A stretch of DNA of 64,000 nucleotides, from positions 2,283,033 through 2,347,032 of the forward strand of contig NC_031469.1 of the NCBI RefSeq assembly GCF_000006565.2. The letters are read 5' to 3'. This DNA comes from Toxoplasma gondii ME49 (Eukaryota > Apicomplexa > Conoidasida > Eucoccidiorida > Sarcocystidae). Positions 1 to 13,195 of this stretch are shown here, in pieces. The notes beneath the pieces are model-generated. The model saw only the letters and a program-made list of their open reading frames with translations, ran no database searches and was not told the DNA's origin. The position numbers were made by a program, and so were the translations under genes. Numbering within the stretch: position 1 is the stretch's first letter; the number at the start of each line of letters is the position of its first letter.

Positions 1-239
1 CACGGCCGTAATGCGAATGGAGAAAATACCGGTACAACATGAGACTAGATTCTTGGCGGCTCCACTGGGGAGCCCCACGGTCGCCACGTGAGAGGAAACG
101 CTTGTGCATTTGAGGTTCATAACATATTTAGATTGAAAGTTTTCCTCTTGGTTCGAGACACATGGAACACACACGAGCACTCGGGATTTTGAGCAAAGCG
201 GTGACAAACGGAGCGGTAGTTGATGGACTTACTTTGACA
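1..239. repeat. Segment X, left copy of the 2.2-kb repeat
   Basis: Near-identical to 15214-15452 (constant offset 15213). Here it runs directly into segment Y. In the right copy it lies about 130 bp after Y. That is the order expected if X-Y-link is the unit of a tandem repeat that has been cut and separated. No gene is visible in it. Confidence 0.9.
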
Positions 240-2110
240 CGATGTACTGTACAAGTCGTTCACTGCAATTTTCACAACTGTCTTCAGCCTGTAAAGGCTA
301 CTTCACCAACTCCCTGTCGTTGCACCCATCTCAGATTCAGCTTCATTGTTCAGTAACGTCATCAAATAGTGAACCTCTCTAATCACACATGTAGACACCT
401 CAATAGCTGTTTTAATTGGGGGAAAACCGTGAACCAGGTTACTCTAGATAGGTGTCTTCCTTTCAGTAAACTGTCTCTGGCAGACGGATGCCCGGGGATA
501 GATGCAACAGCACCGCTCGAGGGAAATTTTCTGAAGCGGCATCTGTTACGTGTGTGGGTCGAATGCTTTTGATCCTGTCAACAGCACATCAGGAACCGAT
601 TTATCCTTAACCACCATAACTGAGAGATCTCGCCGACTAGAAGAAATTGTGCGGTAGAGGAGGAAGAACAGCTGGTTCTCAGGCACACCGTGTTCCGATT
701 AGGCTACTTATCTGCAGCTTTTGTGGTTGTAGTTCGTTTGCGGCGATGAACGTTCAGTTCGAAATGTTGAAACAAATCCACCGTTCCACGTCAGGTGCTG
801 AGCCCGCACGAGGAAAGTACAAGATTTACTGTATCCCGTGATATAGCGTTGCTGCGAAACACGTATGGAGTAAATCGAAATGGACGAGGTGGTGTTGGCC
901 CCGATCCCCATTCCTATGTGGCAGACCAGGCCACGAGACTGCTTATAGCGCGCCTCCACCAGGATTAAATTCAGGGTGCAAGCACTCCATCGCAGGCCGT
1001 GATCATGCTGGCCCGAGCACAATAATAAAAAGTGGATAAGTGGCATGTGAAGTGAATTGATGGTTCCCAGCACACATTTTTCAGGAATTATGGATACAGT
1101 GCAGTTTCCAGACGGTAATATGAAGTTTTCTCCCTGGCTGAGGAGCAAGCTGACTCTGATTGCTCTAATGTGTCTACGTTTTCGGTGTGCAATTTGTCAT
1201 AGCAAGTTGCAACACACTATCTCTGTGTGCCGTGAGCAACACTGGTCAGCCCCTGCAGCCCTCAGCGACGACAGTGGCAGACATATTCTGTCGCAATTCC
1301 CCGTGGTAAACACAGTCAACGAATCGCGGAAGGAAACATCAGATGTATGCACATGCGTCCCTGATAGACCCAAAAAGGTGCTACATCATCATCCGGAAGA
1401 AGGTGGTGACGACAGTTGACGTAACAATGGCAGGTGACAGCAGCGAGCCCAAAAGAGGACGCACATTTCGCTCTCCACCAGAGAATTGCGACTCGCCAAG
1501 ACCTACCCTTATCCGCCAAGAGGATAGAGCTGCACAAATTGACAACCGGGAAAAGGCGGATACATAAGTCGTATGACAGTCCAGGTGTCCTACCTAATAG
1601 GGGTGATCGGTTGAACCTGAGTCAGTGTTGTGGTCCTGTCTCATTGCAGCACCATCTGGGGATATCCATACAGCTGTCTTTGGGACCTGATTTTCTGCAT
1701 CATGTTCACAGTCTGACGTTCCACGTTACAGACGGTGCCCAGCACGTTGGTAACCCCCTAGCCACGTGGCTGTCGCACGTCGCCGCACACAAGTCTACCA
1801 AATGTAGCGGATGATTATTGCATGATGAGGTAACCAGACTGTGCTGGAAGCAGATGGAGGGTGTCTTCTGAGGGCCGACGACAACCCGTGTAAACAGTGA
1901 AGTTTCATCCGATTTGGCTATCGAGAGAGAATCACAAAATGCAGTGGGGTTGTGGAGATCTCCCAGTTGTGTCCCTCGTTCACAGCGTTGTAGTAAGAGC
2001 CTGGGCCAATTCAAGGCAAAGCCTGCCACTGCAAATCAAGGAAGAAAGTAGTCGTTTAGGACTGCAGTCAGAGCTGCCTATAGATGTGAAAATCGTTTCC
2101 TGTTATCTGA
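221..2110. repeat. Segment Y, left copy of the 2.2-kb repeat
   Basis: About 1.89 kb matching 13196-15085 at a constant offset of 12975, with only scattered substitutions and compensating 1-nt indels (for example near 1278 and 1935). Short ORFs exist on both strands and are the same in both copies, but none shows a signal peptide, known domain or splice-compatible structure. I assign no gene. It ends at the 20-N gap. Confidence 0.9.
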
Positions 2111-2130
2111 NNNNNNNNNNNNNNNNNNNN
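2111..2130. other. Assembly gap (20 N)
   Basis: Twenty unknown bases separate repeat Y from the satellite array. The true distance and order across this point are unknown. Confidence 0.99.
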
Positions 2131-5100
2131 CGCCTCGGAGGGTGTAACAGACTGGTGGGCATGGACGAGCAGGTGATCCGGGCATCCTTCTTTGTCACGT
2201 GTAGTTGCTTCGCGGTGTCGCTACTTCTGTTCAGCGGGCAGAGGAAAGAGGGGATGTGCGCGTTTTATTCGTGTTTCGCAGCTACCACGACCACCGCAGC
2301 ATGCAGAGCCGGCAGGTGGTGGGGCTACACCCGCTGTTGTGTTATTTGCCCTGGATCAGAGACACTGCGTGTGCTCTAGGAACTGGGATCTTGTTCGCGG
2401 GTTGCAGGGATGCGGCTGCATTTGTTCCGGAATTCGCGAGATGCTGAATGTAGCGGAGCCCACGCGTCGGACGGGTATACCAGACTGGTGGGCATGGACG
2501 AGCAGGCGACCCGGGCATCCTTTTTTGTCAACGTGTAGTTGCTTCGCGGTGTCGCTACTTCTGTTCAGCGGGCAGAGGAAAGAGGGGATGTGCACGTTTT
2601 ATTCGTGTTTCGCAGCTACCACGACCACCGCAGCATGCAGAGGCGGCAGGTGGTGGGGCTACACACGCTGTTGTATTTTTTTGCCCTGAATCAGAGACAC
2701 TGTGTGTGCTCTAGGAACTAGGATGTTGTTCGCGGGTTGCAGGGATGCGAGTGCATTTGTTCCGGAATATGCGGCATGCTGAGTGTGGCGGAGCCCACGC
2801 TTCAGGAGGGTATAACAGACTGGTGGGGATACCGGAACGGGTGAACAAACGGGTGAGGCAGGCTTCATTGTGCTTCATCCCCCAGTCCTCTCGCGGTGTC
2901 GCTGCTCCTGTTCAGCGGGCAGAGGTAAGAGGGGATGTGCGCGTTTTATTCGTGTTTCACCGCGACCACGACCACCGCCGCATGCAGAGGCGGCAGGTGG
3001 TGGGGCTACACACGCTGTTGTGTTTGTTGTCCTGAATCAGAGACACTGTGTCTGCTCTAGGAACTGGGATGTTGTTCGCGGGTTGCAGGGATGCGACTGC
3101 ATTTGTTCCGGAATTCGCGAGATGCTGAGTGTGGCGGAGCCCACGCTTGGGACGGGTATACCAGACTCGTGGGGATAGAGGAACGGGTGAGGCAGGCGTC
3201 ATTCTGCTTCATCGCCCAGTTCTTCTGCGGTGTCGCTGCATCTGTTCAGCGGGCAGATGTAAGAGAGGGTGTGCGCGTTTTATTCGTGTTTCACCGCGAC
3301 CACGACCACCGCAGCATACAGAGGCGGCAGGTGTGAGGCTACACACGCGGTTGTAGTTTTTGCCCTGAATCACAGACACTGTGTGTGCTCTAGGAACTGG
3401 GATGTTGTTCGCGGGTCGCAGGGATGCGACTGCATTTGTTCCGGAATATGCGACATGCTGAGTGTGGCGGCGCCCACGCTTGGGACAAGTGTAACAGACT
3501 GGCGGGGATACAGAAACGGGTGAGGGAGGCGTCATTGTGCTTCATCGCGTAGTCGTTTCTTGGTGTCGCTGCTTCTGTTCAGCAGGCAGATGTAAGAGAG
3601 GGTGTGCGCGTTTTATTCGTGTTTCACCGCGACCGCGACCACCGCAGCACGCAGAGGCGGCAGGTGTGGGGCTACACACGCTGTTGTGTTTGTTGCCCTG
3701 AATCAGAGACACTGTGTCTGCTCTAGGAACTAGGATGTTGTTCGCGGGTTGCAGGGATGCGACTGCATTTGTCCCGGAATACCCTACATGCTGAGTGTGG
3801 CGGAACCCACGCTTGGGACAAGTGTAACAGACTGGCGGGGATACAGGAGCGGGTGAGGGAGGCTTCATTGTGCTTCATCGCGTAGTCGTTTCTTGGTGTC
3901 GCTGCTTCTGTTCAGCAGGCAGATGTAAGAGAGGGTGTGCGCGTTTTATTCGTGTTTCACCGCGACCGCGACCACCGCAGCATGCAGAGGCGGCAGGTGT
4001 GGGGCTACACACGCTGTTGTGTTTGTTGCCCTGAATCAGAGACACTGTGTCTGCTCTAGGAACTAGGATATTGTTCGCGGGTTGCAGGGATGCGACTGCA
4101 TTTGTTCCGGAATACGCGAGATGCTGAGTGTGGCGGAGCCCGCGCTTCGGACGGGTGTAACAGACTGGTGGGCAGGGACGAGCAGGCGACCCGGGCATCC
4201 TTTTTCGTCAACGCGTAGTTGTTTCGCGGTGTTGCTGCAACTGCGCAGACGCCGGAGGAGGTAAGAGGGGATGTGCGCGTTTTATTCGTGTTTCACCGCG
4301 ACCACGACCACCACCACCGCAGCACGCAGAGGCGGCAGGTGGTGGGGCTACACACGCTGTTGTGTTTGTTGCCCTGAATCAGAGACACTGTGTCTGCTCT
4401 AGGAACTAGGATGTTGTTCGCGGGTTGCAGGGATGCGACTGCATTTGTCCCGGAATACCCTACATGCTGAGTGTGGCGGAACCCACGCTTGGGACAAGTG
4501 TAACAGACTGGCGGGGATACAGAAACGGGTGAGGGAGGCGTCATTGTGCTTCATCGCCTAGTCGTTTCTTGGCGTTGTTGCTCCTGTTCAGCAGGCAGAT
4601 GTACGAGAGGGTGTGCGCGTTTTATTCGTGTTTCACCGCGACCACGACCACCGCAGCATGCAGAGGCGGCAGGTGGTGGGGCTACACCCGGTGTTGTGTT
4701 TTTTGCCCTGAATCACAGACACTGTGTCTGCTCTAGGAACTAGGATGTTGTTCGCGGGTTGCAGGGATGCGAGTGCATTTGTTCCGGAATATGGGAAATG
4801 CTGAGTGTGGCGGAGCCCGCGCTTCGGACGGGTGTAACAGACTGGTGGGGATACAGAAACGGGTGAGGGAGGCGTCATTGTGCTTCATCCCCCAGTCCTT
4901 CCGCGGCGTCGCTGCATCTGTTCAGCGGGCAGAGGTAAGAGGGGATGTGCGCGTTTTATTCGTGTTTCACCGCGACCACGACCACCGCAGCATGCAGAGG
5001 CGGCAGGTGGTGGGGCTACACACGCTGTTGTGTTCTTGCTCTGAATCAGAGACGCTGTGGCTGCTCTAGGAACTAGGATGTTGTTCGCGTGTTGCAGGGA

Positions 5101-6998
5101 TCCGACTGCATTTGTTCCGGAATATGCGACATGCTGAGTGTGGCGGAGCCCGCGCTTCGGACGGGTGTAACAGACTGGTGGGCAGGGACGAGCAGGCGAC
5201 CCGGGCATCCTTTTTTGTCAACGCGTAGTTGTTCCGCGGTGTTGCTGCAACTGCGCAGACGCCGGAGGAGGTAAGAGGGGATGTGAGCGTTTTATTCCTG
5301 TTTCACTGCGACCACGACCACCGCAGCATGCAGAGGCGGCAGGTGGTGGGGCTACACCCGCTGTTGTGTTTTTGCCCTGAATCAGAGGTGTGTGCTCTAG
5401 GAACTGGGCTGTTGTTCGCCGGTTGCAGGGATCCGACTGCATTTGTCCCGGAATATGCGACATGCTGAGTGTGGCGGAGCCCGCGCTTCGGACGGGTGTA
5501 ACAGACTGGTGGGCAGGGACGAGCGGGCGACCCGGGCATCCTTTTTCGTCAACGCGTAGTTGTTTCGCGGTGTTGCTGCAACTGCGCAGACGCCGGAGGA
5601 GGTAAGAGGGGATGTGCGTGTTTTATTCGTGTTTCACCGCGACCACGACCATCGCAGCATGCACAGGCGGCAGGTGTGGGGCTACACCCGGTGTTGTGTT
5701 TTCTGCCCTGAATAAGAGACACTGTGTCTGCTCTAGGAACTGGGATGTTGTTCGCGCGTTGCAGAGATCCGACTGCATTTGTTCCGGAATATGCGGCATG
5801 CTGAGTGTGGCGGAGCCCACGCTTCGGACGGGTGTAACGGACTGGTGGGGATACAGGAGCGGGTGAGGCAGGCTTCGTTGTGCTTCATCGCCTAGTCGTT
5901 TCTTGATGTGGCTGCTTCTGTTCAGCAGGAAGAGGTAAGAGAGGGTGTGCGCGTTTTATTCGTGTTTCACCGCGACCACGACCACCGCAGCATGCAGAAG
6001 CGGCATGTGGTGGGGCTACACACGCTGTTGTGTTTTTGCCTTGAATCAGAGACACTGCGTCTGCTCTAGGATCTGGGATGTTGTTCGGGGGTTGCAGGGA
6101 TGCGACTGCATTTGTTCCGAAATATGCGTCATGTCGAGTGTGGCGGCGCCGACGCTTCGGACGGGTGTAACAGACTCATGGGGATACAGGAAGGGGTGAA
6201 GGAACGGGTGAGGCAGGAATCGTTGACTTTCATCACCCAGTCCTTTCACGGTGTTGCTGCAATTGCGCAGACGCCGGAGGAGGTAAGAGGGGATGTGCGC
6301 GTTTTATTCGTGTTTCACCGCGACCACAACCACCGCAGCATGCAGAGGCGGCAGGTGGTGGGGCTACACCCGCTGTTGTGTTTTTTGCCCTGACTCACAA
6401 ACACTGTGTCTGCTCTAGGAACTAGGATGTTGTTCGGGGGTTGCAGGGATGCGACTGCATTTGTTCCGAAATATGCGTCATGTCGAGTGTGGCGGCGCCG
6501 ACGCTTCGGACGGGTGTAACAGACTCATGGGGATACAGGAAGGGGTGAAGGAACGGGTGAGGCAGGAATCGTTGACTTTCATCACCCAGTCCTTTCACGG
6601 TGTTGCTGCAATTGCGCAGACGCCGGAGGAGGTAAGAGGGGATGTGCGCGTTTTATTCGTGTTTCACCGCGACCACAACCACCGCAGCATGCAGAGGCGG
6701 CAGGTGGTGGGGCTACACCCGCTGTTGTGTTTTTTGCCCTGACTCACAAACACTGTGTCTGCTCTAGGAACTAGGATGTTGTTCGGGGGTTGCAGGGATG
6801 CGACTGCATTTGTTCCGGAATATGCGACGTGCTGCGTGTGGCGGCGGCGCACGTTTCGGCAGGGTATATCAGTCTGGTGGGTATGGAGGAACGGGTCAGA
6901 CGTGCTTCGCTGTATGTCAGTGCCTAGTGTTTTTGCCGGGCTGTTGCTTTTGTACAGACGGCGGAGGTAAGAGAGGACAAGCGGGCGCGTTTTAAGCG
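2131..6998. repeat. Tandem satellite array, ~338-bp monomer, about 15 copies
   Basis: The landmark GCGTTTTATTCGTG recurs near 2261, 2595, 2942, 3276, 3609, 3942, 4278, 4618, 4952, 5288, 5619, 5952, 6300 and 6649, with a degenerate copy near 6988. Spacings are 331-349 bp. Monomers fall into two types, according to whether TTCAGCGGGCAGAG-like or GCGCAGACGCCGGAGGAG sequence precedes GTAAGAG. ORFs of 60-165 codons appear in several frames on both strands and shift from monomer to monomer, so I treat them as chance. T. gondii has known ~350-bp subtelomeric satellites; identity with those is not tested here. Confidence 0.93.
6076..6773. repeat. Identical satellite dimer
   Basis: Monomers 6076-6424 and 6425-6773 (349 bp each) appear identical, while other neighbouring monomers differ by several percent. 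This implies a very recent tandem duplication or local homogenisation. Confidence 0.85.
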
Positions 6999-7305
6999 TT
7001 CGTGGGAGAGAGTGAGAGTGACGTTTTCTTCATGCATACAAGGAGTAGCGCGAGGCCGATTGGCTCATCGCAGTGTTTTCAGTTGGTGACACGGTTTCAT
7101 TGGTTGTCTGTGACACGCAGCTATGTGAGCTACTGCGTTGTAAGGACTAGCAGGCAACCGCTTTCAACACTATTTTATGCATCTATCCCCGCATAATTCC
7201 ACGGGCTAGGAAGCTTCACTTGGCCATGTTTCTCGCAGCGACCCTTGTGCGCTAAAGTACGTTGTTAAACTGTCGGGAAGTTCTCTCACGTGCTGTTGCT
7301 GCGCC

Positions 7306-7584
7306 ATGCAAACGTGTCTAGGCACAGGCCAATACTGCCCTGGCCTGCACATGACAGTGAACAAGACCCCTATGGCCACCTTCGGGTATTCCGTGAAAGG
7401 CCCCTACCGCTCGGAGCACGTAACAGGAAGTCATCTTCGACGGTCAATTCCATCGTCTGGTGTCCTTGGTTTCGTCGGTGCGTTGAGTCTCGTTGCTGCT
7501 AATTGCCTCTTCCGTCTGTTTTGCTTCGCGGCCTGCGTCTCTGTGGTAAAGCGAAGAGCTGGTGTAGCGAAGCCATGTTCTTAG
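7306..7584 (+). CDS. Hypothetical small protein, 92 codons (weak)
   Basis: Starts at a true ATG. A hydrophobic stretch lies around residues 50-78, followed by a short basic tail (VKRRAG). A potential splice donor (GTAAAG) lies near 7544, so the terminal codons may be intronic. I recognise no family. It lies just beyond the satellite array and 260 bp upstream of another membrane-type ORF in the same frame. It could be a chance ORF; length alone is not significant. Confidence 0.12.
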   Translation: MQTCLGTGQYCPGLHMTVNKTPMATFGYSVKGPYRSEHVTGSHLRRSIPSSGVLGFVGALSLVAANCLFRLFCFAACVSVVKRRAGVAKPCS

Positions 7585-7845
7585 ATGAGTGTTACCATTG
7601 ATCGCGCTATCTTACATGCGTGTTGCAATAAGTGAGTTTTCTGGAATTCTTTGGTGTCGCTTGTTTTCCGTGTACGAGGTTGTTGCTGTCAATACAATGA
7701 AGCGTCGACATGGTTTGCGGTTCCCCGTGGACACACGGGCCAGTGTCACAGGCATCTATTTTCGCCGCAATAAGTCCAATGTAGGACCTGGTGCGTTATA
7801 TTCGTTGGGGAGTATTCTGGCGGTGAGCGTGGGGGGGTTGTAAGC

Positions 7846-8076
7846 ATGGCCAGACAGGAGGGGCCTCTGAAGCGTCCACCACGATGGCTGTGGGACTATT
7901 CACAGGTGCCCGTATCCAAATGCGACCGAATCCGTGATGCGTTGTGTCATATTACGAGGCCTGTGGTCAAGCTATTTGATGTCCTGTCTGTTGAGAGGCT
8001 TCTCATAGTGGCGGTTTTTGCGTACGGGATGTTACTTACGTCTCGTGGTGCGTTTCATTTTCTCCACTTGCGCTGA
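7846..8076 (+). CDS. Hypothetical single-pass membrane protein, 76 codons (weak)
   Basis: The ATG sits in a favourable context (AGCATGGCC). The product starts MARQEGPLKRPPRW, is basic, and carries one hydrophobic segment near residues 50-68 (LLIVAVFAYGMLL). The frame is open upstream to 7774, so the ATG may be internal to a longer exon. No homologue was recognised. It stays tentative because spliced genes are the norm here and no flanking splice sites were validated. Confidence 0.18.
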   Translation: MARQEGPLKRPPRWLWDYSQVPVSKCDRIRDALCHITRPVVKLFDVLSVERLLIVAVFAYGMLLTSRGAFHFLHLR

Positions 8077-11000
8077 CTGCGCCTCGTCACCGGTTTTCCA
8101 CTGGCGCGCCCAGGCGGTAGGCAGCGGTCCAGTGCCGGTGTATTTAAGCGATGAGGAGTGATAAGGTGGAGCAAGGGTGAGCTACGGAGCGTCTGGGCGT
8201 GCTGTGCATACGCATAGCGGACGGACCCAGACGCAGCAGTGAGCCAGTGGCAGCTGCAATGACGAGATGGTTTTGAGATGTTGGGGTTGCAAATGTGTGA
8301 GTAGCTGTGCAAATTCATCTTGAGTATCGACCACAATAGTCGTCCATATGTGCATCGTTTTATAATAAAAAAGATATTGGATGCTGAGTTGCAGCAATTC
8401 TCTCTGTCCTCCGAAATGCAAGGCCGTGGTGTCACACACATGGGATCAGAGAAACTAGGTTGGAGTGCAGCGCTGGTGACGAAAATGGTGTTATCGCGGA
8501 TGACCTTCCGCAGCTGGTCGCCGGTGTTGCATTTCTCCTGTCTCTAACTGCCGAGGAAGGCGAATGCCAGATGGCGGAGCCGGAGTACGTTGATTGCCAC
8601 CAAGAAGCGACTTCTGCAGGCTGAGCTCGCAGCCATTGGTGAGAGGGATCAGGCCGCCGCTATGGTTGTGACCAGCGAACACTGTGTAACAATGAAGGGC
8701 ACCCTCTCTAGTCTGCTCGCCTTTTACTAATACCACATTAGTCACAGCGGTTCTAAGAGCAACCTATTGCGCCTCACTTGCAGAAATCGGCAGTAAGGAG
8801 TGCTGACATTGTGAGAGGGGTCGTGGAAAGGTTACACTCTTGTAGAAGAAGATGAGCAGCCAGAGGTAGGAGCCGTCTCACCCTTCGTGACAGAATAAAT
8901 GCCGAGCGGAGGAAGGGGGACTACTCCATCGCTTCTGGAATATCTGCGGGGACAATTTTGGTGGAAAGCGGATATGCCCACCTCCCGTCTTGGTGAACGG
9001 AGTACTGTGCTGGGAGGGCCGGCTCGTGTGGTATTGCTTCCGGCATATCGGTATAACACTTATGTAGCCAATGATTGGTGGCACAGCGGTGGGCATTGTT
9101 ATCCTAAGGGGCTGCCATAAGCTAGTTCGAGTAATTTGACGCCGGAAGGCTTGCCCCGGCGAACTCGATGACAACGAATCCACGACGTAGGAATCGCGAC
9201 CATTCATTTGTCACCAACCGTTAGTGACTGGTAAATATGAAATCACTCAATGTGTTCCCGCAGAAGAGCAAATCCTCGAAGAAAACGCTGCCTATCATTC
9301 TTGTCGGAATTCTCAGTTGTCGCCGTATTCAGTCGCCGTGTGTATGTTGACACCGCCGACATCCATGGTGTCGTATTGGTCACTGGTTGAAATAGGGTGC
9401 ACCACCTCGTGTATTTGATTATTTTCTTTGTTGCTAAGGCCTAGCCACTGGCAGTAAGGATGACGTTCTAGACTTTCTTACTTGTGCAGGGATGAAAGAG
9501 TCTGCAGCAGTTCCTCTCATAGCTCCGCTGCATGATGGTCATTGTCTCTCGCCGCAGAATTGCACAGTGAAACACTGGACCAATTGTAAACGGTGGACTA
9601 GCAGTGTTGGTGTCGGCTCCAGTGCTCACATTTCATGATAGAAGAGGCGGAGGCAGGCGTGCATTTCTTGGCCAAGAGGATGTGTACGCTGATTGGGGCA
9701 CGGTTGCTGGGGGAAGGGGTGCTCTAGACGCTGTAGAGGGGAAGAGAACCGTAGGAGATGGCAGGACGCAATGCGTCGCGTGCTGCTTGATGGGGTAGCA
9801 TCGCGTCTGTTCAGCTGGGCGCATGTCACGTCTCTCCGCGATTTGCAACCGATGACGCGCGACGGGTTCCAGTTGTGCCACTTGTGTTCACGGGCGTGCG
9901 TATGTTTCAGAAGATTTTAACGGACCCTTGATAAAATTCTGAGAATAAGAGTGAGGGACATTCTGACTCTCCTCACGTATACTGAATGTGAGACTGCTTA
10001 CCGGCAACGAATGTGAATGTTAACACCCGGTAGTACTGCACCTTCAGGTGTTCCGTTCTTCCGTGTTGCACTCTCCTTCCTGCTAACAATTCCTTCTCTC
10101 GTTTTTTGATCTTTTGACGGTTCGTGTTGATATCCGTGTAGAAGTGAAAGAGGCTGACTCGCCTTACGGATATTTCTCGTGATCTGTTTCCTCTTCATTC
10201 TCGTCTGATGCGAAAATTTCGTTTTATCATACAACAATTGCCAGTCGCGTCTGGGGGAGCTCCGTTTGGCTATTGTTGGGCACGCCTCACACCTGCCACG
10301 AAAATTAAAATGTGTGGTGGGAATCAGGAAACTGTAGCTTGCGGTTCCAGTTGGCTCAGGTCATCCCTCGTCTACCTTCAGCTAGTACCTGTGATTGTTC
10401 CAAAGTCTTTTCTTCTCCAGCCGTTACTCTTGGATACACCAGCTGTGTGCGCCATGTGTGGGTGTTCGACGATGAATCCAGCTAGGGAGGGGAACACCAG
10501 CGGCTAGAAAATGTAGGAACACAGATGAGCCGGAACGGAGCTAAATCAGATGCTTGATGAAGAAAGGGTGTTCTTGGAGAGAAGTCTTCCAACCTTACAC
10601 CTAATTCCACAGAGTTCCTGAGTGGAGACCGATATCGCGTCCGGTGGGTTTTTGCTTTAAGAACAAACAAGGGCCGGGTGCCCGAAAAGATTGCTCGCCA
10701 AGCTCGCGTAGAAGAGAAGGGTCTGAGTTATCATGAAGGTCTGGCAGCAGACATCAGCGGAACTAGGACATGTGGGTGAGAGTGCTATTGGACGACATCG
10801 GAAGACCAGTCAGCCCATTCGGTGTCTGCGGAATGTGTTGTCGTTCATAGCGAGGCGTCACGGTGGTACGGGTCGAAAGGGGCTGGGCACTATCGTGGTG
10901 TGTAGTATCGCGTGAAAAGAATTGTTTTGTGCCTTTCGGGAATTGAGTACCAGACGCACTGCGGCGAATGTCACTGGGTTGCTGCGCTGGAGAAGACTGC

Positions 11001-13195
11001 AGCAGCGTGCTTGAGAGGTTTCAAATTTCTCTATGATGCGCCAATATAATGCTAGACGCCGCGTAAAGACCTGAGACTAGGATTCTCGTACGGAAGCATA
11101 GGTTGATGGCGTCGTGTTGGACGAATTCGTGAAAACGCTTTTCAGGAGATGTAGGAACGGCCGGATGAGACAAGCAGTATATAGAGCGTGTGTCAGGGTA
11201 ACGTTGCACAGGATCTGCCGCGTTTATCTGATACCGGATTGCGCGCGTGCACCCGTATCGATCGTCGAATGGAAACAGAGACTCTTTCGAAGAACGAAAA
11301 AATTGGCGGAAAAAGTCCACGTCCAAATCTATCCTAAATGGAAAGACAAGTCTGTTGAAAACCGGATGGACGGTAAATGAGACAAATATCGTATCACAAA
11401 GCTGGTGAGCATGGTACAATGATAGGTGCATGTTGTTTGATGTGGTTGCCTAGATAATAGAGTGGACATTTCTCTCATGGCATGTACCAGTTTGTCCCGC
11501 ATAAACTGTTGCTTCCGTCCGTCACTCCTGAGGGCTCTTTTTCGAGCTCGTAGGGAGCTATCTAAATGGAGCCCTCTAACGTTATGGTCAGGTACTACCG
11601 TGTGTTCTTACGGCTGACAGGTTACAATGAAATGGCTGAGGAGAACGGGACATAACCGTTGAAAAAAGGTTTGCATCAAAGAAGCGAAAACTGCAAAGCA
11701 AAACATGTTGTGTATTTGACAGAGTTGGTGCTGGTGCGCGTGGCTCGCGTGTTGATGACAGTCGACACCGCCCTCTGTCATATGTCCGTCCAGGCGAGTT
11801 TGTCGGTGAACATATGGTGTTTATGCTGGTCTCGATCAAATATCCTTAGGGGACGTCTGTAGGTGCCATCCGTGAGTTTCACGAATGTGTGCCCACCGTT
11901 CTCAGGGTGCCCTGGAGAATACCACTGATATGGTGTGCCCACAAATGAACAGGACATGTGCACCAAATGTAGCGCCACAATGACTATGAACGGAATTAGC
12001 ACTTTTAATTCCGTCGTTTTGGGCTGCGGTAATCATGCATTCTTTATGAAAGTGCATCGGTCACACCATATCCCCAGCGTAAAAAAGCTATACAAAGTCG
12101 GTAACTTGTGGTGACCATATCCCAACGATCACTCCCATTTTCCAGTAAATGTAGCCTCCCGATAAAGCTCTGTATCCTTAAATACGTGAAAATCAGAGAC
12201 GGATATCATGCTAGAAGCTTGAGACCAGCGGGCTGCTGATTTTGAATGAGGATCGCCCTTTTTCAGTTGTAAGATCTCCGGGCGTCCGGGTGCTTTACGG
12301 TTGTCAGTTAAGTGTGAAGGTGCTGCCCAAACTGAAAAGTTTGAACTCCCATTGACATGTGTGTTTCCGTGAGGGGAGAAGCGGGAGGATGTTTTTGTTC
12401 CACTTTTTGCCTGACCCTCATGACAGTAACCACACGTATTTATGTGCGTCCACCTAAAGCAAGAAAGGCTTCTTTATCGCAGATCTCTTCTGATTTTGGG
12501 CGTGTTTTTTCGCCTTGGCTCATTTGTCGTCAGGTGCGTGAAGCAACATCAGAAGGAAAACAACTTCACTTGTAATTGCGAACTCGGAAGAAAGCGGCAG
12601 CCAGACGGAACGCCATGCTGGACCAGTAGGCCAAGCAGCGGCTGAGACCGAGCGACATTTTCTGTCTGTCCTGTTGGGTTGCCATGGACTCGTCTTTGTT
12701 ACCGACGTCCCAGGCCGGCATTGGGCGAAACGTTTGAGGACAATGTGAAATGATTCATCATGGAAACTAGCAGAAACAGAAGACAGGTGGATTTTCTCTG
12801 CAGTCAGTCGTGAATGGCAAAGTCATCAGAACTGGCATCTTCCAAAACGTGTGACCGATGTTATCTTCGTCAACATTCTATTTACACAAGTCTACGTAGA
12901 GGGAAGAATGCCGTTTGTTGTGTGTGCATCGGTGTACAATAATATCTTTCCCGTATGCTTTTCTATGTGAATGGTAAACCCTGTCTCATTTCTTGCTATC
13001 TGAAGGTTAAATAAGCACAAAAACTCGCGATATCGTGATGAAGTGTTTTGCGTGACTGTGAATGGACGAACAGTACACCCGTGGCGACTCTCACGTCTGC
13101 GGGTGTCGTCGCAGAAGCGCATACATATGATTTGTAGCCTGCCTAGAAAAGAGGGTACTATGATAGGAAGGTTTAGAGCAGTGAAACGAAAGTCC

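Larger units (their letters stand above)
6999..13195. other. Single-copy segment without a recognised gene
   Basis: I find no second copy of this 6.2-kb stretch in the window. ATG-started ORFs of modest length occur at 7306-7584, 7846-8076, 8899-9120 and 10208-10507 (+). A basic open stretch without its own ATG lies at 11114-11380 (+), with a longer overlapping frame on the other strand. None has a domain I recognise. A CAG-GCG-GTAGG site occurs at 8111-8121. No repeats or RNA genes were seen. Confidence 0.5.

Noticed and set aside
2192..6970. Many 60-165-codon ORFs in the satellite, on both strands
   Set aside because: They occur in several frames, shift with monomer indels and simply reflect repetition of a stop-poor 338-bp unit.
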